Source of the DNA: Bacteroidales bacterium
GTDB taxonomy: Bacteria; Bacteroidota; Bacteroidia; Bacteroidales; PWNQ01
Direction: 5' to 3'
NCBI GenBank assembly: GCA_021738505.1
Contig: JAIPBW010000022.1
Coordinates: 1-44,415, forward strand
DNA: 44,415 nucleotides
Shown here: positions 19,477 to 28,870 of the stretch, one piece after another
How positions within the stretch are numbered: the stretch's first letter is position 1
Layout of the letters: each line of letters starts with the position of its first letter
Notes under the pieces: generated by a model
What the model saw: only the letters and a program-made list of their open reading frames with translations
Databases searched by the model: none
What the model was told of the DNA's origin: nothing
Position numbers and translations under genes: made by a program

Positions 19477-20620
19477 GACTGTTTTTTTCTTCGTTTGTAT
19501 CTTCCGTTTGCCGGCTTACGCTAAGCATAATCCCAATCGTTAAGCATGAAAACCATATTGATGTACCTCCCATACTAATCAATGGTAAAGGCTGACCTGT
19601 AACTGGTAATAAATTAACGGCTACACCCATATTTATCATAGCCTGAAACACCAGGCTAAAGGAAAGCCCTATGGCCAGGAAAGCCCCAAAAGTGCCGGGA
19701 GCCTTATTGGCTAATTTTATTCCCCGGAATAGTAAAATCAGATATAATAAAACAACAAAACCTCCTCCTAACACTCCATATTCTTCTACAATAATTGCAA
19801 ATATAAAGTCGGAATACGGGTGGGGCAGATAATTTCGTTGGATACTTTTTCCCGGCATCTTACCCAATAAACCTCCGGTAGCAATGGCAATCTTTGATTG
19901 TTTTACCTGGTAATTTTCTTGTGAATCATCCGAAAATGATTCTATCCGAGCCGTCCAGGTCTCCATGCGCGGAAGAACCTCAGGCTTAACATTTGCTATA
20001 AGAAGTAAAATCAATAATAACAACACTCCCGAACCAATCATTAAGCCAATATATTTTAGATTGACCCTTCCGATAAACATAATGACAACAGCAGTAGTGA
20101 AAATAACAGCAGCAGTGGAAAAGTTAGCCGGGAGGATCAATAAAGTAACCAGTAAAACAGGAATAATAATCGGCCGGAAACCATTCTTCCAATCCTGAAT
20201 ATTATCCTGGCCTTTAGCTAATTTCCTGGCTACAAACATAACCAATACCAGCTTAGCAAAATCCGAGGTTTGGAAAGTAATTCCCGTACCGGGCAATGTC
20301 AACCAGCGACTGGCCTGATTAATTGTGGTTCCTGACACAAGTGTGATCAATAACAAAGGGATAGCAATATACAGTAGTAACTGTGAAATACGGGAGTAAT
20401 ATCTGTAAGGTACAAGATGAGCCACATACATTATTCCGAATCCCAGGATGATGATGATCAGCTGACGAATTAAAAAATATTCAGTATTCCCTGCATGATG
20501 GTTATAAGCTAATATTCCGGTTGAGCTATACACCGCCAACAAGGAAAAAACAGCCAATAGAACAGCTATAATCCATAGTATCCTGTCTCCTTTAAAATAT
20601 TTTGATAGCCCTTGTAACAT
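19457..20620 (-). CDS. ftsW: Septal peptidoglycan polymerase FtsW (SEDS family)
   Basis: 387 residues with about ten membrane segments. SEDS signatures are visible: NQASRWLTLPGTGITFQTSDFAKL in the middle, the PHPYSDFIFAIIVEEYGVLGG loop, and PVTGQPLPLISMGGTS near the C-terminus. FtsW polymerises glycan strands at the septum together with the transpeptidase FtsI, encoded four genes upstream in the same operon. The ATG is 42 bases after the murD stop. Confidence 0.96.
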   Translation of the reverse strand: MLQGLSKYFKGDRILWIIAVLLAVFSLLAVYSSTGILAYNHHAGNTEYFLIRQLIIIILGFGIMYVAHLVPYRYYSRISQLLLYIAIPLLLITLVSGTTINQASRWLTLPGTGITFQTSDFAKLVLVMFVARKLAKGQDNIQDWKNGFRPIIIPVLLVTLLILPANFSTAAVIFTTAVVIMFIGRVNLKYIGLMIGSGVLLLLILLLIANVKPEVLPRMETWTARIESFSDDSQENYQVKQSKIAIATGGLLGKMPGKSIQRNYLPHPYSDFIFAIIVEEYGVLGGGFVVLLYLILLFRGIKLANKAPGTFGAFLAIGLSFSLVFQAMINMGVAVNLLPVTGQPLPLISMGGTSIWFSCLTIGIMLSVSRQTEDTNEEKNSHATQRT

Positions 20621-20662
20621 GCGTTTTTGTCTTTTTCACACTTATTAAAAAACTCTTCCCTC

Positions 20663-22006
20663 TTACAACTCTTTTACTGCATTTTTAAACTGATTGCCTC
20701 GATCTTCGTAGTTTTCGAACAAATCAAAGCTTGCACAAGCCGGAGATAACAAAACATTGTCCCCCGGGTTGGCCATATAATAAGCCGCATTGACAGCCTC
20801 GCCGGCGGTTGTTGCTTTAGCGATAAATTCCACATCTTCGGAGAATGTATTGATAATTTTCTCATTATCTACACCTAAACAAACAATGCCTTTTACCTTC
20901 TCCGTAACTAATTCTTTGATATCAGAATAATCATTCCCTTTATCTATTCCACCGGCGATCCAAATCACAGGATTATTCATGCTCTCCAGTGCAAACCATG
21001 TTGCATTCACATTGGTAGCTTTGGAATCGTTGATAAAATTCACACCATGAATTTTACCCACATGTTCCAGACGATGCTCTACATTTTGAAAATCGGAGAG
21101 ACACTTTTTGATTGTATCTTTTCTGATTTCTAAAAGCTTGGCTGCAACACCTCCCGCCATGGAGTTATACGTGTTGTGTTTTCCTTGTAATGCTAATTCT
21201 TCTAATGTCATTTTAAAGCTGCTGTTTTGTGTATTTATTACTATTTCTTTTGCTTCATTTATATATGCTCCTGTTTTATAATTCCGGTTTTTCAAACTGA
21301 CCGGATAAGGCTGTGCAACAGGATTACGTTTTTCTATTTCTTCCACAATAACCGGGTCATCGGCATTATAGATCAAGTAATCTTTATTGGATTGATTTTG
21401 TATAATTTTCAACTTTGAGTTGATATAATTTTGAAAATCATTATCATATCGGTCCAGATGGTCGGGAACTATATTTGTCAGAATAGCTACATCCGCTTTA
21501 AAATCGAACATTCCGTCCAATTGAAAACTGCTAATTTCCAAAACAGCTATTTCCGGATCATCATCAGCCACAATAGCTGCAAAACTTTTCCCTACATTCC
21601 CTGCTGCCAACGATTTTAGTCCTGCCTGCTGCAAGATATAATTCGTCATCAGGGTTGTGGTCGTTTTTCCATTGCTTCCCGTAACACAAATTTTATAAGC
21701 TCCGGAATACCTGTTGGCAAACTCAATCTCGGAAATCACGGGCTTTCCTTTTTCCCTTAACTTTTGAATTATTGGAATATGATCCGGAATTCCCGGGCTT
21801 TTTACCACTTCTTGCGCATTTAATATCCGGGGTTCCGTATGCCCGTTTTCTTCAAAATCAATCGCATTATTTAAAAGAACTTTTTTGTATTTCTCTTTTA
21901 TCGTTCCACTATCGCTAAGTAAAATGGTGTATCCCATTTTTTTCGCCAGAATTGCTGCTCCACAGCCTGACTCACCAGCACCTAATACGACAAGGAACTT
22001 ATTCAT
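20663..22006 (-). CDS. murD: UDP-N-acetylmuramoylalanine--D-glutamate ligase MurD
   Basis: 447 residues. Adds D-glutamate to UDP-MurNAc-L-Ala. The N-terminal Rossmann motif VVLGAGESGCGAAILAKK is at 6-23, the ATP loop TGSNGKTTTT at 109-118, then VLEISSFQLDG with the ELSSFQL-like MurD signature, NDSKATNVNAT and the C-terminal LLSPACASFDLFENYEDRG. The start codon overlaps the mraY stop by one base. Confidence 0.97.
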   Translation of the reverse strand: MNKFLVVLGAGESGCGAAILAKKMGYTILLSDSGTIKEKYKKVLLNNAIDFEENGHTEPRILNAQEVVKSPGIPDHIPIIQKLREKGKPVISEIEFANRYSGAYKICVTGSNGKTTTTLMTNYILQQAGLKSLAAGNVGKSFAAIVADDDPEIAVLEISSFQLDGMFDFKADVAILTNIVPDHLDRYDNDFQNYINSKLKIIQNQSNKDYLIYNADDPVIVEEIEKRNPVAQPYPVSLKNRNYKTGAYINEAKEIVINTQNSSFKMTLEELALQGKHNTYNSMAGGVAAKLLEIRKDTIKKCLSDFQNVEHRLEHVGKIHGVNFINDSKATNVNATWFALESMNNPVIWIAGGIDKGNDYSDIKELVTEKVKGIVCLGVDNEKIINTFSEDVEFIAKATTAGEAVNAAYYMANPGDNVLLSPACASFDLFENYEDRGNQFKNAVKEL

Positions 22007-23253
22007 TATCTTAACTTTAACGTTATAATCGTAAACACTGCCAACATCAGGCTGACAATGAAAAATCGAATAACTATTTTCGCTTCGTGATATCCCTTTT
22101 TCTGATAATGATGATGCAACGGAGACATCAGAAATATCCGCTTACCTACCCCTGTTGCTTTTTTAGTGTATTTAAACCATGCTACCTGCATCATCACGGA
22201 TACATTCTCAACCAGAAAAATACCACAGAGTATAGGAATTAATAATTCTTTGCGAATCAGGATGGCAAATACAGCAATAATACCTCCAATAGCAAGACTT
22301 CCGGTATCTCCCATAAAGACCTGAGCAGGATAAGCATTGTACCATAAGAAACCGATCGTTGCACCGACAAAAGCACTGATGAAGATTGTCAGCTCGCCGG
22401 TAGCCGGCAAATACATAATATTGAGATAATCGGCAAAAATGATATTGCCGGAAACCCAGGCCAAAATGGCCAGCGTTCCTCCCACAACCGCAGAGCTACT
22501 GGTTGCCAACCCATCCAGGCCATCTGTAAGATTGGCTCCGTTGGAAACGGCAGTAATAATCAAAATAACAATCGGAATAAAGATGAGCCAGGCATATTTC
22601 CGAGCTCCATCGCCAATCCATTCGATGAGTACAGCATAATCCAGCTCATTATTCTTGACAAACGGAATTGTCGTTTTCGTAGATTTCACACTTTCTTTTG
22701 CGAAAACCTGAGTTGGCTTAATCTCTCCTTCGGTCTTATTGGCCATTTCAACAACTTCCGAATGATCAATCTTTTCCCTTATTGTGATATCCTCATTAAA
22801 ATACATGGTTATTCCGACCACAATACCGAGGATTACCTGTCCGACGATTTTAAACTTCCCGGCCAGACCTTTTTTATCATTTTTAAATATTTTGATATAG
22901 TCATCCAGAAAACCGATAAGCCCCAACCAAATGGTTGTAAAAAGCATAAGCTGTATATACACATTGTCCAGGCGAGCAAAAAGCAATGTCGGGATAAGTA
23001 TAGCTGTCAGTATGATTAAGCCACCCATCGTCGGGGTTCCTTGTTTCTCAACCTGACCTTCCAGCCCCAGTTCCCGAACTGACTCGCCAACCTGCTGTTT
23101 ACGTAAATAGTTGATCAGCTTTTTACCAAATATCAGTGTAATGATCAATGAAACGATCACAGCAGCAGCCGCCCGGAAAGATATAAATTGAAATACTCCG
23201 GCTCCCGGCAGATCTATTGTTTTATCCAAATAATCAAACAAGTAATACAGCAT
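22006..23253 (-). CDS. mraY: Phospho-MurNAc-pentapeptide transferase MraY
   Basis: 415 residues, a polytopic enzyme that joins phospho-MurNAc-pentapeptide to undecaprenyl phosphate to form lipid I. Catalytic aspartates are visible in FLDDYIKIF (D117, D118), [10 protein letters not shown] (241-250) and [12 protein letters not shown] (D316), and the histidine cluster [12 protein letters not shown] is at 379-390. Compared with the 360-residue E. coli enzyme there is an extra hydrophilic stretch of about 60 residues (roughly 153-212) between membrane segments, with its own charged sequence ([17 protein letters not shown]). Other Bacteroidota MraY proteins are also enlarged here. It lies 13 bases after murE. 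Confidence 0.97.
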   Translation of the reverse strand: MLYYLFDYLDKTIDLPGAGVFQFISFRAAAAVIVSLIITLIFGKKLINYLRKQQVGESVRELGLEGQVEKQGTPTMGGLIILTAILIPTLLFARLDNVYIQLMLFTTIWLGLIGFLDDYIKIFKNDKKGLAGKFKIVGQVILGIVVGITMYFNEDITIREKIDHSEVVEMANKTEGEIKPTQVFAKESVKSTKTTIPFVKNNELDYAVLIEWIGDGARKYAWLIFIPIVILIITAVSNGANLTDGLDGLATSSSAVVGGTLAILAWVSGNIIFADYLNIMYLPATGELTIFISAFVGATIGFLWYNAYPAQVFMGDTGSLAIGGIIAVFAILIRKELLIPILCGIFLVENVSVMMQVAWFKYTKKATGVGKRIFLMSPLHHHYQKKGYHEAKIVIRFFIVSLMLAVFTIITLKLR

Positions 23254-23266
23254 CTACACTTGAATT

Positions 23267-24727
23267 TTATAAATTATTAAATATCGATTGTACAATTTCT
23301 TTATCATCAAAATGATGTCTAACACCATCCACCTCCTGATAGGTTTCATGTCCCTTTCCGGCGACAAGAATAATATCAGAGCTATTTGCAATCATGCAAG
23401 CGGTGTGAATCGCCTGTTTCCTGTCGGCTATCTCTAATATCCTGTTCATCTCTCCCTGAGCAATCCCGTCTTTCATATCCCGGATAATTTGATTGGGATC
23501 TTCTGTTCTGGGATTATCGGAAGTTAGGATAACCTTATCAGCATACTTCATAGCCGTTTTGGCCATTACCGGTCGTTTCGTTTTATCTCTGTCGCCACCG
23601 GTTCCAATTACCGTAATCAACTGCTGATCGCTTTTAATCACATTTTTTATGGTAGTCATCACATTCTCCAGTGCATCGGGAGTATGCGCATAATCAATAA
23701 TGGCTGTTTTTCCGTCTTTAGCCTTAAGTACTTCAAACCTTCCTTCAGCCGGTGTCAGAGAACTCAAATGTTTCAGTATGATTTCATCTTCCACATCCAA
23801 AAGACTGGCCACTCCATATACCGCTAATAAATTATATGCATTAAAATCACCAACAAGACGGGCCCATAATGACTTGTGATTAATCTCCAGATGGAGACCT
23901 TCAAAACTATTTTCTATTACTTTTGCTTTATAGTCGGCAGGTTTCTTTAATGCAAAAGAAAATGTATCGGCATTTGTGTTCTGCAACATCATTGAAGCAT
24001 TGCGATCATCACTGTTTACAAGTGCTGCCGAAGTATGGGGCAATTCATCAAAGAATTTCTTCTTGGCTTTGATGTAATTCTCAAATGTCTTATGATAATC
24101 CAGGTGATCATGGGTTATATTGGAAAATACAGCAACATCAAAGTTCAAACCGAAAGTTCTGTTTTGCTGAATTGCATGTGAACTCACTTCCATAAAAACA
24201 TACTTACATCCTGCTTCAACCATTTCCCTCAAATAACCATTTATCGTTAAGGCATCGGGAGTCGTATGGGTTGCGTCGATTATTTTATCATTATTATAAA
24301 TGTGTATTGTTGATAGCAAACCAGCTTTATATCCTAAACTTCTGAAAAGTTTATAAAGCAAGGTAGCTATAGTAGTTTTCCCATTGGTTCCTGTAATCCC
24401 GGTAAGCTCTATCTCTTCCGAAGGATCATCATACCATGCGGAAGCAATTACTGCCAGCGCCCGGCTGCTGTCCTCCACCTGAATCGCACAAATATCCTGC
24501 GGAATATTTGTGGGTTTTTGTTCGCAAACTACTGCAACAGCTCCTGCAGCAATAGCTTTCCCGATAAACTTATGCCCGTCAACTTTGGTACCCGGAACAG
24601 CTACAAACAAATCGCCCGGGCTAATCTTACGGGAATCGAATTCAACCTTATTGATATCCTTTTCGATGTCACCCTGCTGATCAACTACAGGCACTTTGGT
24701 TAATATGTCGCTTAATAATTTTGTCAT
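23267..24727 (-). CDS. murE: UDP-MurNAc-tripeptide synthetase MurE (meso-diaminopimelate adding)
   Basis: 486 residues. Adds the third amino acid of the stem peptide. The N-terminal DSRKISPGDLFVAVPG is at 31-46, the ATP loop TGTNGKTT at 112-119, and the C-terminal LTSDNPRTEDPNQI contains DNPR, the motif that marks meso-diaminopimelate specificity. The organism should therefore have mDAP-type peptidoglycan. The ATG overlaps the ftsI stop by four bases (ATGA), implying coupled translation. Confidence 0.97.
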   Translation of the reverse strand: MTKLLSDILTKVPVVDQQGDIEKDINKVEFDSRKISPGDLFVAVPGTKVDGHKFIGKAIAAGAVAVVCEQKPTNIPQDICAIQVEDSSRALAVIASAWYDDPSEEIELTGITGTNGKTTIATLLYKLFRSLGYKAGLLSTIHIYNNDKIIDATHTTPDALTINGYLREMVEAGCKYVFMEVSSHAIQQNRTFGLNFDVAVFSNITHDHLDYHKTFENYIKAKKKFFDELPHTSAALVNSDDRNASMMLQNTNADTFSFALKKPADYKAKVIENSFEGLHLEINHKSLWARLVGDFNAYNLLAVYGVASLLDVEDEIILKHLSSLTPAEGRFEVLKAKDGKTAIIDYAHTPDALENVMTTIKNVIKSDQQLITVIGTGGDRDKTKRPVMAKTAMKYADKVILTSDNPRTEDPNQIIRDMKDGIAQGEMNRILEIADRKQAIHTACMIANSSDIILVAGKGHETYQEVDGVRHHFDDKEIVQSIFNNL

Positions 24728-26823
24728 ACCTTTAAAGTGATCTTAATTTTTCTTCCTTTAACAACTCGAGTACCTGGTCTCACAGACTGTTTAACCACTT
24801 TACCATGGCCCTCCATTTTCACATCCATGCCTGCCCGTTTTAATAAATAAATCGCATCCCGGGCGCCCATTCCTCTAACATCGGGCACATATCCCGATTT
24901 TATTTTTACTGGCTTCATTCTAATGGAACCTGAGTTCTTTTGAGGATTGACAAATTCAGAAGCCGGGTTCATAAAGCTCGACGGGAAATTGAGCTTTTGA
25001 GAAATTACACTAAAATCTGCTTTATGTCCCGCGATAAAATCTATGTTTATTGATCCGCTGGAGTCAATTTTAGATTCTTGCATGTCCAGTTGTGTCGCAT
25101 ACACTTTGTCAGCAATCTCCTTAAACACGGGAGCCGCTACCGACCCTCCGTAATACAATCCTCTCGAAGGTTTATTAACGACAACTGCGCATGTATACCT
25201 GGGATTATCAGCAGGGAAATATCCCACAAACGAAGCTTTATGGCCTGTATAATCATACCCTTCACTTCCTTTGGCTATCTGAGCCGTTCCTGTTTTTCCG
25301 GCGATTTCATAAACCGTATTAAACAGATTCTTGGCCGTTCCCTCTTCTACAACTCCCTGAAGCATTCTTTGTGCTTTTCTGATGGTCTGCTCTGAAGCTA
25401 TTTTACTATTCAATACAACAGGATTATATTTTTGGGTTGTTTTTCCTGCTGACCGGATCTCTTTAACAAGCATTGGTTTCATCATCCGGCCATCATTCGC
25501 AATCGCATTATAAAATGTAAGTATCTGTAATGGCGTCAGCTCAACCTCATATCCTATTGACATCCACGGTAGTGTAACTTTAGACCAGGTAGAATTCTGA
25601 GGTGTCTTAACTAATGGGTCAGCCTCTCCTTTGATTTCAATTCCTGTGGGAGAGCCTAATCCCATATCTTTAATACCGGATATAAACTTTTCAGGATCGG
25701 AGGCATAAGCCTGATAAATTAACTTGGAAACTGCCACATTAGAGGACAATTCCAGAGCCTGTTCAACCGTAATCACTCCATATCCTCCTTCGTGAGAATC
25801 CTCCATAACTTGTCCGAAAAACTCTGTTTTGCCACCCTCTGTATCTATTGAATCTTTAAGATCAAACTTTCCGTCTTCCAGCCCGACCATAAGGGAAGCT
25901 ATTTTAAAAGTAGATCCGGGTTCTGTATTTTCACCAATCGCATAATTATAGGCTTCGTAATATTCTCCTGTCGCCGTATCTCGCTTTAGGTTAGCAATAG
26001 CTTTGATTTCACCTGTGGATACTTCCATCAAAACAGCAGAACCATGATCAGCCTTATGAAACTTAAGATTGTCTTTTAATGCATTTTCAGCAACATCCTG
26101 AATATTAACCTCCAGAGTCGTAACTATATCATTCCCGTTTTTGGGTTCTATCAGGTTTCGTTGATCAACGGGAACCCAAACATTGTGAGCCACTCGCTGC
26201 ATAAGCTGTCGACCGCTATCACCTTTCAGCACATTATCGTAAGCTCCTTCCAGACCGACTTTATAGTCTTCACGTGCATACCCAATTGTTCTTGCAGCTA
26301 ATCCACGGAAAGGCTTCACCCTTTTGTTTTTTTCAATAACAATCAATCCACCTTTATATTTTCCTCTTCGAAAGATGGGTAAATCCCGGATAACTTTTAG
26401 CTCATCATAAGTTACATTTCTCTTGACAAGCATGTAGCGATTTCCGGATTTCCGATTAGAAACCAATTCAGAGCGATATGTACGATAATGTTTGTCTTTA
26501 AACAGATTTGCCAGACCGCGGGCAAGCGAATCCACTTTGGATTGAAATAACTGATCCGAGATCAAAGGAGAGGCTACATCCATACGCACATCAAATACGG
26601 GGACTGAAGTAGCCAACAACCGCCCGTTTTCATCATGGATAGACCCGCGTACGGCCTCTATATTTCTATATTTGACAGTGATTTCCCTGGCCTGAGCGCG
26701 AAGCTCATCTCCCTCGACAACCTGCAAATAGACAATTTTGCCAATAATTGCAATTCCAGCCATCAGCATGAAGAAATACAAAATGTAAACACGAAATAAT
26801 ATTTGTTTACGCTTATCTTCCAT
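24724..26823 (-). CDS. ftsI: Septal transpeptidase FtsI (class B PBP) with a C-terminal PASTA domain
   Basis: 699 residues. One N-terminal membrane anchor (about 10-32) is followed by the pedestal/dimerisation domain and the penicillin-binding transpeptidase domain with STFK at 304-307 (S304 nucleophile), SSN at 360-362 and KTGT at 510-513. The last about 60 residues (GYVPDVRGMGARDAIYLLKR onward) form a single PASTA repeat, a module better known from Gram-positive PBP2x and Ser/Thr kinases but regular in Bacteroidota FtsI. It crosslinks septal peptidoglycan with FtsW. The start codon overlaps the ftsL stop by one base. Confidence 0.96.
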   Translation of the reverse strand: MEDKRKQILFRVYILYFFMLMAGIAIIGKIVYLQVVEGDELRAQAREITVKYRNIEAVRGSIHDENGRLLATSVPVFDVRMDVASPLISDQLFQSKVDSLARGLANLFKDKHYRTYRSELVSNRKSGNRYMLVKRNVTYDELKVIRDLPIFRRGKYKGGLIVIEKNKRVKPFRGLAARTIGYAREDYKVGLEGAYDNVLKGDSGRQLMQRVAHNVWVPVDQRNLIEPKNGNDIVTTLEVNIQDVAENALKDNLKFHKADHGSAVLMEVSTGEIKAIANLKRDTATGEYYEAYNYAIGENTEPGSTFKIASLMVGLEDGKFDLKDSIDTEGGKTEFFGQVMEDSHEGGYGVITVEQALELSSNVAVSKLIYQAYASDPEKFISGIKDMGLGSPTGIEIKGEADPLVKTPQNSTWSKVTLPWMSIGYEVELTPLQILTFYNAIANDGRMMKPMLVKEIRSAGKTTQKYNPVVLNSKIASEQTIRKAQRMLQGVVEEGTAKNLFNTVYEIAGKTGTAQIAKGSEGYDYTGHKASFVGYFPADNPRYTCAVVVNKPSRGLYYGGSVAAPVFKEIADKVYATQLDMQESKIDSSGSINIDFIAGHKADFSVISQKLNFPSSFMNPASEFVNPQKNSGSIRMKPVKIKSGYVPDVRGMGARDAIYLLKRAGMDVKMEGHGKVVKQSVRPGTRVVKGRKIKITLKV

Positions 26824-27242
26824 TATTGGTCATTCTTAGGGTTAGCAAATATTTTTTTGGGTGGCTCGGTACTTTCTTTTATTCCTGTTCCTCTTAACTT
26901 TCTGGCGACCTCAGACTGCTTACTTTCAAACATTAAATTTGAGTTGATCGTACGATACTCAAACCGCAATTCCTTAATATCTTTCTCCAGGTTATTCATT
27001 TCCCGGATTTTTTGCTGAGCATAGTAGTTATTGGCGATATACAATAAGGCTAAAAACATGAGCAACAACACATAAGGCAATGAAACTATTTTTTTTCCAT
27101 TGTCCAGAACGGAGCCATCTAAGACAGCCTGCACGTAACGTCCAACCACCGTACTGCGCCTTTTCTTTCCCTCAGTGGTTTCCTGGCGATGCTTTACTCG
27201 ATTGCCTGCTTTGCTCTTATTTTTTTTATTCTTCTTTATCAT
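26823..27242 (-). CDS. ftsL: FtsL-like cell division protein
   Basis: 139 residues from the ATG at 27240-27242; a TTG two codons upstream is less likely. A very basic cytoplasmic N-terminus (KKNKKNKSKAGNRVKHRQ) precedes one membrane segment (about 57-71, SLPYVLLLMFLALLYIA) and a periplasmic coiled coil rich in heptads (QKIREMNNLEKDIKELRFEYR). This topology and the place between rsmH and ftsI identify the FtsL role, bridging FtsQ/FtsB and FtsWI, although sequence similarity to E. coli FtsL is slight. It overlaps the end of rsmH by 17 bases. Confidence 0.85.
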   Translation of the reverse strand: MIKKNKKNKSKAGNRVKHRQETTEGKKRRSTVVGRYVQAVLDGSVLDNGKKIVSLPYVLLLMFLALLYIANNYYAQQKIREMNNLEKDIKELRFEYRTINSNLMFESKQSEVARKLRGTGIKESTEPPKKIFANPKNDQ

Positions 27243-28140
27243 TTTCAACCTTTTGTGCTATTCTGAGTTTTGCACTTCTTGCTCTTGGATTTCTTGCTAT
27301 TTCCTCCTCCGAAGGTACAATTGGCTTTCTGTTAATTGCCTCAAATGGTTTTTTTACATTTCCATAAAAATCCTTATCCAATGTGCCTTCTAAGTTTCCG
27401 GCTCGTATCAAATTTTTCACCAACCTGTCTTCCAGGGAATGGTAAGAAATCACAACCAGCCTTCCCCCTGGCTTTAGCACACCTGAAACATCCATTAACA
27501 TTTGTTTCAGGGCCTGCATTTCCTGATTCACTTCAATACGAATCGCCTGAAACACTTTAGCAAGGTATTTATGCTCACTATATCGGGGTGCATATTTTTC
27601 CACCAGTTTTTTAAATTGCTCAATCGTACTTAACCGCTCTTCTTCTCTTGCTTTTACAATTCCTTTTGCCAATGCCTTTGCGTTTTTAATCTCGCCATAA
27701 TTTTTCAGCACAAACATCAAATCGCCAGGGCTATAATCATTCACCAAATCCTCCCCTGTAAACTGTTGGTCGGTATTCATCCTGAAATCCAAAGGGCCGT
27801 CATACCTTGTTGAAAAGCCCCGGGCAGGATCATCTATCTGATGAGATGAAATCCCAAGATCTGCTAATATCCCATCACATGGGAATGCCTGGTAATACTT
27901 AAGGTAGTTTTTCAAATACCTAAAGTTTCCCTTAACAAAAATCAGGCGCTCATCTTCAATCCAATTACCTCTGGCATCTTCATCCTGATCAAAGGCAATC
28001 AATTGGCCACCTTCAAGCTTCTCAAGAATTTTTTTCGCATGACCGCCACCGCCATAAGTTACATCTATATAGGTTTTTCCGGGCTGAATATTCAACCCTT
28101 CCACGCTTTCATCCAACAATACAGGTTTATGATAATTCAT
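27226..28140 (-). CDS. rsmH: 16S rRNA (cytosine-1402 N4)-methyltransferase RsmH
   Basis: 304 residues from the ATG at 28138-28140 (MNYHKPVLLDESVEGLNI); an ATG two codons earlier (28146) is equally possible. The frame stays open upstream to 28209, but only inside mraZ. The SAM motif region TYIDVTYGGGGHAKKILEKL, the DGILADLGISSHQIDDPARGFS block and the C-terminal LVVISYHSLEDRLVKN are diagnostic of the MraW/RsmH family. It methylates C1402 in the ribosomal P site. It is the second gene of the dcw operon, overlapping the 3' end of mraZ by 14 bases. Confidence 0.96.
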   Translation of the reverse strand: MNYHKPVLLDESVEGLNIQPGKTYIDVTYGGGGHAKKILEKLEGGQLIAFDQDEDARGNWIEDERLIFVKGNFRYLKNYLKYYQAFPCDGILADLGISSHQIDDPARGFSTRYDGPLDFRMNTDQQFTGEDLVNDYSPGDLMFVLKNYGEIKNAKALAKGIVKAREEERLSTIEQFKKLVEKYAPRYSEHKYLAKVFQAIRIEVNQEMQALKQMLMDVSGVLKPGGRLVVISYHSLEDRLVKNLIRAGNLEGTLDKDFYGNVKKPFEAINRKPIVPSEEEIARNPRARSAKLRIAQKVENDKEE

Positions 28141-28603
28141 TGTCATTTTGGTTTTCTTGCTTATCGCCCATAACCTCCTCAGCCAGATTGGCAAAATCTT
28201 CCGGCTCATCTGTCAAGAGGTTTTCATATGTTGTTTTATCCCAAATCTCTACATGGTCACCATAAGCAAACAAAACAACCTCGTGCCCAACACCGGCATA
28301 ATTTTTAAGCCCTTTGGGGATCAAAATCCTTCCATTACTATCCATAGACAAGGGGGTAGCCCCACGATAAAAATAGCGCTGAAACTCCCTGTTCTTTTTG
28401 TTAAACTTGTTCAGCTTGCTAATCTCATTGGTAATTGTATCCCACTCATTTTTAGGGTATAAAGCAATACATTTTTCAAACCCCCGGTTTACAACAAATT
28501 GCTCATTTGCTTCCGGTGGCAATTGCTTTTTAAGCCCTGAAGGAATCATTATTCTTCCTTTAGAGTCTAACTTACAATAATATTCGCCAATGAGGTTTCC
28601 CAT
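28127..28603 (-). CDS. mraZ: Transcriptional regulator MraZ
   Basis: 158 residues with two SpoVT/AbrB-like half domains. The first is GEYYCKLDSKGRIMIPSGLKK (6-26) and the second carries SMDSNGRILIPKGLKNYAG (about 95-113); the DSKGR and DSNGR turns mark the family. MraZ forms ring-shaped oligomers that bind short GTGG/TGGG repeats and repress the dcw operon. Three such repeats lie 45-68 bases upstream of this start codon. It is the first gene of the cluster. Confidence 0.96.
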   Translation of the reverse strand: MGNLIGEYYCKLDSKGRIMIPSGLKKQLPPEANEQFVVNRGFEKCIALYPKNEWDTITNEISKLNKFNKKNREFQRYFYRGATPLSMDSNGRILIPKGLKNYAGVGHEVVLFAYGDHVEIWDKTTYENLLTDEPEDFANLAEEVMGDKQENQNDNELS

Positions 28604-28627
28604 GGATTTTATTCTGTTTTGTCGATG

Positions 28628-28635
28628 TAAATATA
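28628..28635 (-). promoter_or_regulatory. Candidate -7 element of the mraZ/dcw promoter
   Basis: On the - strand this reads TATATTTA, seven of eight to TAnnTTTG, 25 bases upstream of the mraZ ATG. The -33 position has no TTG and instead overlaps the GTGG boxes. Confidence 0.45.
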
Positions 28636-28646
28636 ATACAATTTAT

Positions 28647-28672
28647 CCCACATTCTACCACTTTTTACCACA
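28647..28672 (-). promoter_or_regulatory. Putative MraZ operator: three GTGG boxes at 10-bp steps
   Basis: Read on the - strand towards mraZ, GTGGT, GTGGT and GTGGG occur at exact 10-base intervals (+ strand CCAC at 28648, 28658 and 28668), each separated by an A/T-rich spacer. Known MraZ operators are direct repeats of a G-rich pentamer at 10-base steps. The boxes occupy the place of the -33 element of the likely promoter (TATATTTA on the - strand, 28628-28635), which fits autorepression. Confidence 0.75.
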
Positions 28673-28870
28673 TTGTTGATAACTTTTTGCACTTCTAAAC
28701 CACACTTTTAGCTAATGATGCCCTTTACAGGGAGTTTTAGAATTTTTTCCTGTTTATAATTCAATTTTAAAAAATCATAACAAATTGTTATTGCTTTAAT
28801 ATGAAAAGAAATTTGTCGCAATTTTACTTCGTATCATGGCAGAATATTTCATTACTGTTTTGATATTATG

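Noticed and set aside
24724-26823. PASTA domain in FtsI read as a sign of a Gram-positive host or horizontal transfer
   Set aside because: A single C-terminal PASTA domain is regular in Bacteroidota FtsI, and all neighbouring genes and promoters agree with that phylum.
28641-28685. Near matches to DnaA boxes (TTATCCCACA and the complement of TGTTGATAA) that might mark an origin
   Set aside because: Only two imperfect matches, no cluster, no dnaA/dnaN nearby, and the first overlaps the better explained MraZ boxes.
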